From: Pseudomonas sp. ABC1
GTDB taxonomy: Bacteria; Pseudomonadota; Gammaproteobacteria; Pseudomonadales; Pseudomonadaceae
Reading direction: 5' to 3'
Length of the DNA stretch: 64,000 nucleotides
Assembly: GCF_013395055.1 (NCBI RefSeq)
Contig: NZ_CP058349.1
Span: 1,302,001-1,366,000 of the forward strand
The first letter of the stretch is position 1, and each line of letters opens with the position of its first letter. Both the position numbers and the translations under genes were made by a program. Shown one piece after another: positions 61,344 through 64,000 of this stretch. The notes below the pieces were generated by a model, which was given only the letters and a program-made list of their open reading frames with translations, searched no databases and had not been told where the DNA came from.

Positions 61344-61850
61344 ATGGCCACTTCTCCCTACAGGCAAGGCTTCAGCCTTGTCGAACTGCTGATGACCCTG
61401 CTCCTGACCAGCACCGGACTGCTCGGTCTGGCGGCCCTGCAAGGCAAGGCGATACGTCACACCCTGATGGCGACCCAGCACCAGAGCGCCATCCTCCTGG
61501 CCCAGGACCTGTTGGAGCAACTGCGCGCCGATGCCGCCAACGCGCCGGCCTATCACTTCGAGCGACTGCCCGCCAGCGACGTCGCATTGGACGATTGCCA
61601 AGCTTCGGGATCTCCCTTGACGATCGCCCAGCGAATCGCTTGCTGGGCGCTGGACGTGGAAAACAAGCTCGCAGCGGCCCGGGCACTGGAACACGAATTC
61701 CACTTGTGCCACTCGTCACAGTCAGGCCTCTGCAACGGCGGTTCGTCATTGGAACTGCAACTGGCCTGGCAGCCCGCCGGCAATGGCTGCGCGTTACCGG
61801 GCGAACAGCCCACAGCCACCTGCCGCTATCGCCTGAGAACCGAGCCATGA
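61344..61850 (+). CDS. pilV: Type IV minor pilin PilV
   Basis: The 168-residue pseudopilin has the leader MATSPYRQG cleaved before FSLVELLMTLLLTSTGLLGL, with Gly-1, Phe+1 and Glu+5. PilV-type features are the GLLGLAALQGKAIRH segment after the helix and several Cys residues in the globular domain. The ATG at 61344 has AAGGA 7 nt upstream; an earlier in-frame ATG at 61296 lacks such a site. The stop overlaps the pilW start (ATGA). Confidence 0.9.
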   Translation: MATSPYRQGFSLVELLMTLLLTSTGLLGLAALQGKAIRHTLMATQHQSAILLAQDLLEQLRADAANAPAYHFERLPASDVALDDCQASGSPLTIAQRIACWALDVENKLAAARALEHEFHLCHSSQSGLCNGGSSLELQLAWQPAGNGCALPGEQPTATCRYRLRTEP

Positions 61851-62614
61851 GTGGTCTGAACGCCCAAGCCCGAGAGCGCCAGGCGGGCCTCTCGCTGACC
61901 GAACTCCTGCTCTGCCTGGCCATCGGCAGCAGCCTGTTGCTCGGCATCAGCCAACTCCATGCCGAGACCCGACTCCATTACCTGCGCCAGCAGAACCAAC
62001 TGGAACATCTCGAAGACAGCCGCCATCTCTTCCTCCTGCTGGAACAGGAAATAGCCAAGGCAGGCTACAGGCGCCAACCCGACCAGGCCGTCGAAAACAT
62101 CTTCTCCGCCCAGCAATTCAGCGCGGCCGGCAAGCACTGTGCCTTGGCGAGCGGCCAGACCATCGCCCATATCGACGACAGCAGCTTCTGCCTGCGTTAC
62201 CAGCCTGCGCTCCCAGGCAGTCATGGCTGCGATGGCAAAGCCATCGACAACGTCCCGCCGTCACCCTACAGCACCTACCCAGGCCAACCCGTCATATCCC
62301 TGTTCTCATTCGACGCCCAGACCCACGAACTGCGCTGCAACGGCGACGCCATCGCCCAGGGCATAGAACGTTTGCGCTTCGAATATGGCGCCTCCAATGG
62401 CGGAGATACCGCAGGCCTCCACTTCAATAGCACCCCCACCCCAGGCCAGACGATACGGGCCATCCGCTACCGTGCCTGCCTGGTCAGTACACAAAAGGCC
62501 GGAAGTCCGCCGAGCCTGGATGCGACCTGCGCCGACAAGACCGATGCCCAACCTGGTAGGCACCGGCCCCGCGACTTCGGCGTCACCCTGGCCCTGAGGA
62601 ATATCCAGCCATGA
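61847..62614 (+). CDS. pilW: Type IV minor pilin PilW
   Basis: The 255-residue pseudopilin has a leader ending RQAG before LSLTELLLCLAIGSSLLLGI, with Glu+5 present. A long helix and a globular domain with FLLLEQEIAKAGYRRQP near 61, typical of PilW, follow. The ATG at 61847 overlaps the pilV stop. A much longer open frame upstream in this phase (from 61322) is the out-of-frame shadow of pilV. Overlaps pilX by 4 bp. Confidence 0.9.
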   Translation: MSGLNAQARERQAGLSLTELLLCLAIGSSLLLGISQLHAETRLHYLRQQNQLEHLEDSRHLFLLLEQEIAKAGYRRQPDQAVENIFSAQQFSAAGKHCALASGQTIAHIDDSSFCLRYQPALPGSHGCDGKAIDNVPPSPYSTYPGQPVISLFSFDAQTHELRCNGDAIAQGIERLRFEYGASNGGDTAGLHFNSTPTPGQTIRAIRYRACLVSTQKAGSPPSLDATCADKTDAQPGRHRPRDFGVTLALRNIQP

Positions 62615-63147
62615 ACGCCCGATCATCGCAGCACCGGCAAGCCGGCATGACCCTGCTACCGGCCCTGGCACTCCTGCTGGCACTCACCGCCCTGATCAGC
62701 GCGGGCATACGCAGTGCCGCCCTGGAGACACGCCTCAGCGCCCATTTCGGCGAGCGACAACGACTGCTGGCCGCTGCCGAGGCCGGCCTCAAGGCAGCGG
62801 AATGGCAGACAAGCCAGGCTGTGCCCCTGGAGCCCCAGCAAACCTGCTCCGCCCATTGCCTGCTCGCGCGCCAACCGCACTACCAGGCCGATTTCAGCGT
62901 GCGCAAGGTGTATCTGCCGAATGGCTCGGAGGTGATCGGCCCGCAGGTCCACTGGTACGCACTGGCCATACCAGGCAGCGAGCAGCGGGCGGAGACGGAA
63001 AACCCCGAGTACGGCGATCCCCTGCTGGGAACGGGCACCTTCCACTATGAAATGAACAGCCGCGCCGAGCAGGGCAAACGCTCGATCACCCTGCGCTCCA
63101 CGCTGCGGGTCAGTACACGGGGGCGCGTCGAAGATGAAACGCCTTGA
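62611..63147 (+). CDS. pilX: Type IV minor pilin PilX
   Basis: The 178-residue protein has a leader ending RQAG before MTLLPALALLLALTALISAG. Position +5 is not Glu, which is normal for the PilX_N group. EAGLKAAEW follows the helix, as in other PilX proteins (AE-AGL..AE). It promotes pilus assembly and surface contact. It ends inside the first codons of pilY1 (14-bp overlap). Confidence 0.88.
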   Translation: MNARSSQHRQAGMTLLPALALLLALTALISAGIRSAALETRLSAHFGERQRLLAAAEAGLKAAEWQTSQAVPLEPQQTCSAHCLLARQPHYQADFSVRKVYLPNGSEVIGPQVHWYALAIPGSEQRAETENPEYGDPLLGTGTFHYEMNSRAEQGKRSITLRSTLRVSTRGRVEDETP

Positions 63148-64000
63148 ACGCCCCTGCCGACTGATGCGATGCACCCTGTCGATCATGGCAGTCGTGGCCT
63201 CGATAATCGGCCAGGTCGGTGCCGACACGCTACAAACCGCACCGGCCCGTCCAGACGTGGCGGCCCGGATGACGCCGGATGGACTGGCCTACAGCGTCTA
63301 CAGCAGTGGTTTCTCCTGCACGGACTGGACAGGCGACCTTCAGCGACACCGCTGGACGGCCAATGGCTCGAACAGCCGCCAGTGGTCTGCCAGGGAGCGC
63401 AACCAGGGCGCTCGGCTGAATATCAGGATCGCCGACACGACAGCGGACAGCGGCCTCAAACCCTTCACCTGGGACAACCTGGATAACGAGCAGCAGAGCA
63501 TACTGCACAGAAACCCCGAGGCTGCATCAGCTCTTCCAGATGGCCGTGGCCGGGAGCGCCTTGAATACATTCTTGGAGAGCGCCAGCACGAGGGCACCGG
63601 ACAGGCCCCGTTTCGCCAGCGCGCCAGCATGATCGGCGCCATCCACAATGCCAGCCCCGTCCTTGTGTCGCCGCCGCCCTACCTGGCTCACCTGGCCGAT
63701 GCCATCGAGAACCGCGAACCCCGCGACAGTTACCGCAGCTACGATGGGTTTCGCCAGTCGCCTTCGGGAACAGGTCCGCGCAGGCAGCGCCTCTACATCG
63801 GCGCCAATGACGGCATGCTGCATGGCATCGACGCGGAAACCGGCCTTGCCGAATTCGCCTTTATCCCCAGCGCGGTCATGGCCAACCTGTACCGGCTGAC
63901 CGACAGACGCCTGGGTGCAAACCAGCCTGCCTTCTTCGTCGATGGCTCGCCGGTTGTACGGGATGCCTACTTCGGCGATGTCATCGGCTGGCGTAGCGTG
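63134..64000 (+). CDS. pilY1: Type IV pilus tip/assembly protein PilY1 (N-terminal part, short form)
   Basis: The open frame from ATG 63134 to the window end gives 289 residues. A signal peptide ends near GQVGA (residue 30). YSVYSSGFSCTDWTGDL near 53-69 and a segment starting FTWDNL near 111 follow. The propeller entry is RQRASMIGAIHNASPVLVSP (161-180), then YIGANDGMLHGIDAETG. These are PilY1 landmarks that normally lie several hundred residues further in, after a von Willebrand A domain. No MIDAS (DxSxS) motif is visible. It is the last gene seen in the minor-pilin operon. Confidence 0.88.
   Translation, partial: MKRLERPCRLMRCTLSIMAVVASIIGQVGADTLQTAPARPDVAARMTPDGLAYSVYSSGFSCTDWTGDLQRHRWTANGSNSRQWSARERNQGARLNIRIADTTADSGLKPFTWDNLDNEQQSILHRNPEAASALPDGRGRERLEYILGERQHEGTGQAPFRQRASMIGAIHNASPVLVSPPPYLAHLADAIENREPRDSYRSYDGFRQSPSGTGPRRQRLYIGANDGMLHGIDAETGLAEFAFIPSAVMANLYRLTDRRLGANQPAFFVDGSPVVRDAYFGDVIGWRSV

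Noticed and set aside
61322..62614. A 430-codon open frame that could suggest a fused PilV-PilW protein
   Set aside because: The first 175 codons overlap pilV out of frame and have no pilin features. The real pilW starts at 61847 with its own leader and an ATGA overlap.

Overview
The window is high-GC, densely coded gammaproteobacterial chromosome, almost certainly Pseudomonas sensu lato. The pointers are gene content and gene-by-gene protein resemblance: an aerobic cobalamin cluster in the order btuB...cobB-bluB-cbiB-cobC-cobQ-cobU-cobT-cobC, a RoxS/RoxR pair followed by a SIMPL-domain gene, a complete dcw cluster (mraZ to lpxC) with rnpB and rsmI beside it, an lpoA-yraN-gmhA-dolP block, and a minor-pilin operon next to thiO. 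The species cannot be fixed from the sequence. I see no tRNA, rRNA, CRISPR array, transposase or prophage.

Layout. (1) 1-10330, minus strand: a cobalamin riboswitch heads a run of B12 genes. First come the outer-membrane receptor BtuB and a small membrane protein that looks like the solitary ECF-type transporter BtuM. Then come eight biosynthesis genes, nearly all joined by ATGA/GTGA overlaps. BtuM sits where related pseudomonads carry cobO. (2) 10448-19638: a metallophosphoesterase, the RegA/RegB-like RoxR/RoxS pair, a SIMPL protein, a YtfL/PaeA-type CNNM protein, an EamA transporter, rimI-holD, and recN behind a promoter overlapped by a LexA box. (3) 19732-37540, minus strand: a full dcw cluster transcribed from mraZ to lpxC. 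It has a near-consensus sigma70 promoter and four 10-bp-spaced MraZ-type boxes in front of mraZ. (4) 37722-46568: rnpB, rsmI, lpoA-yraN-gmhA-dolP, purT, a CoA-type NUDIX hydrolase, a MATE transporter and small conserved genes. (5) 46662-50974: an ECF sigma / FecR anti-sigma / HasR-like TonB receptor signalling cassette. (6) 51160-57130: a sigma54 activator of the AcoR type, convergent with a PQQ alcohol dehydrogenase-aldA operon. That operon has a consensus -24/-12 promoter and a cluster of inverted CTGTAGCG boxes upstream. (7) 57172-60623: speA, a SUI1/YciH gene and thiO on the minus strand. (8) 60728-64000: a minor pseudopilin operon (FimT/U-like, pilV, pilW, pilX) running into pilY1, which leaves the window. 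Its N-terminal region is too short for the usual von Willebrand A domain.

How the parts work together. Region 1 joins capture, import and assembly of cobalamin under one B12 sensor. Region 3 makes the divisome and peptidoglycan precursors as one unit. Region 6 reads as a self-contained inducible alcohol-to-aldehyde-to-acid oxidation module whose regulator, promoter and candidate enhancer sites are all visible. No wholly unknown system was recognised. The most unusual points are the BtuM-for-CobO arrangement, the sigma54/enhancer architecture of the PQQ dehydrogenase operon, and the short PilY1.
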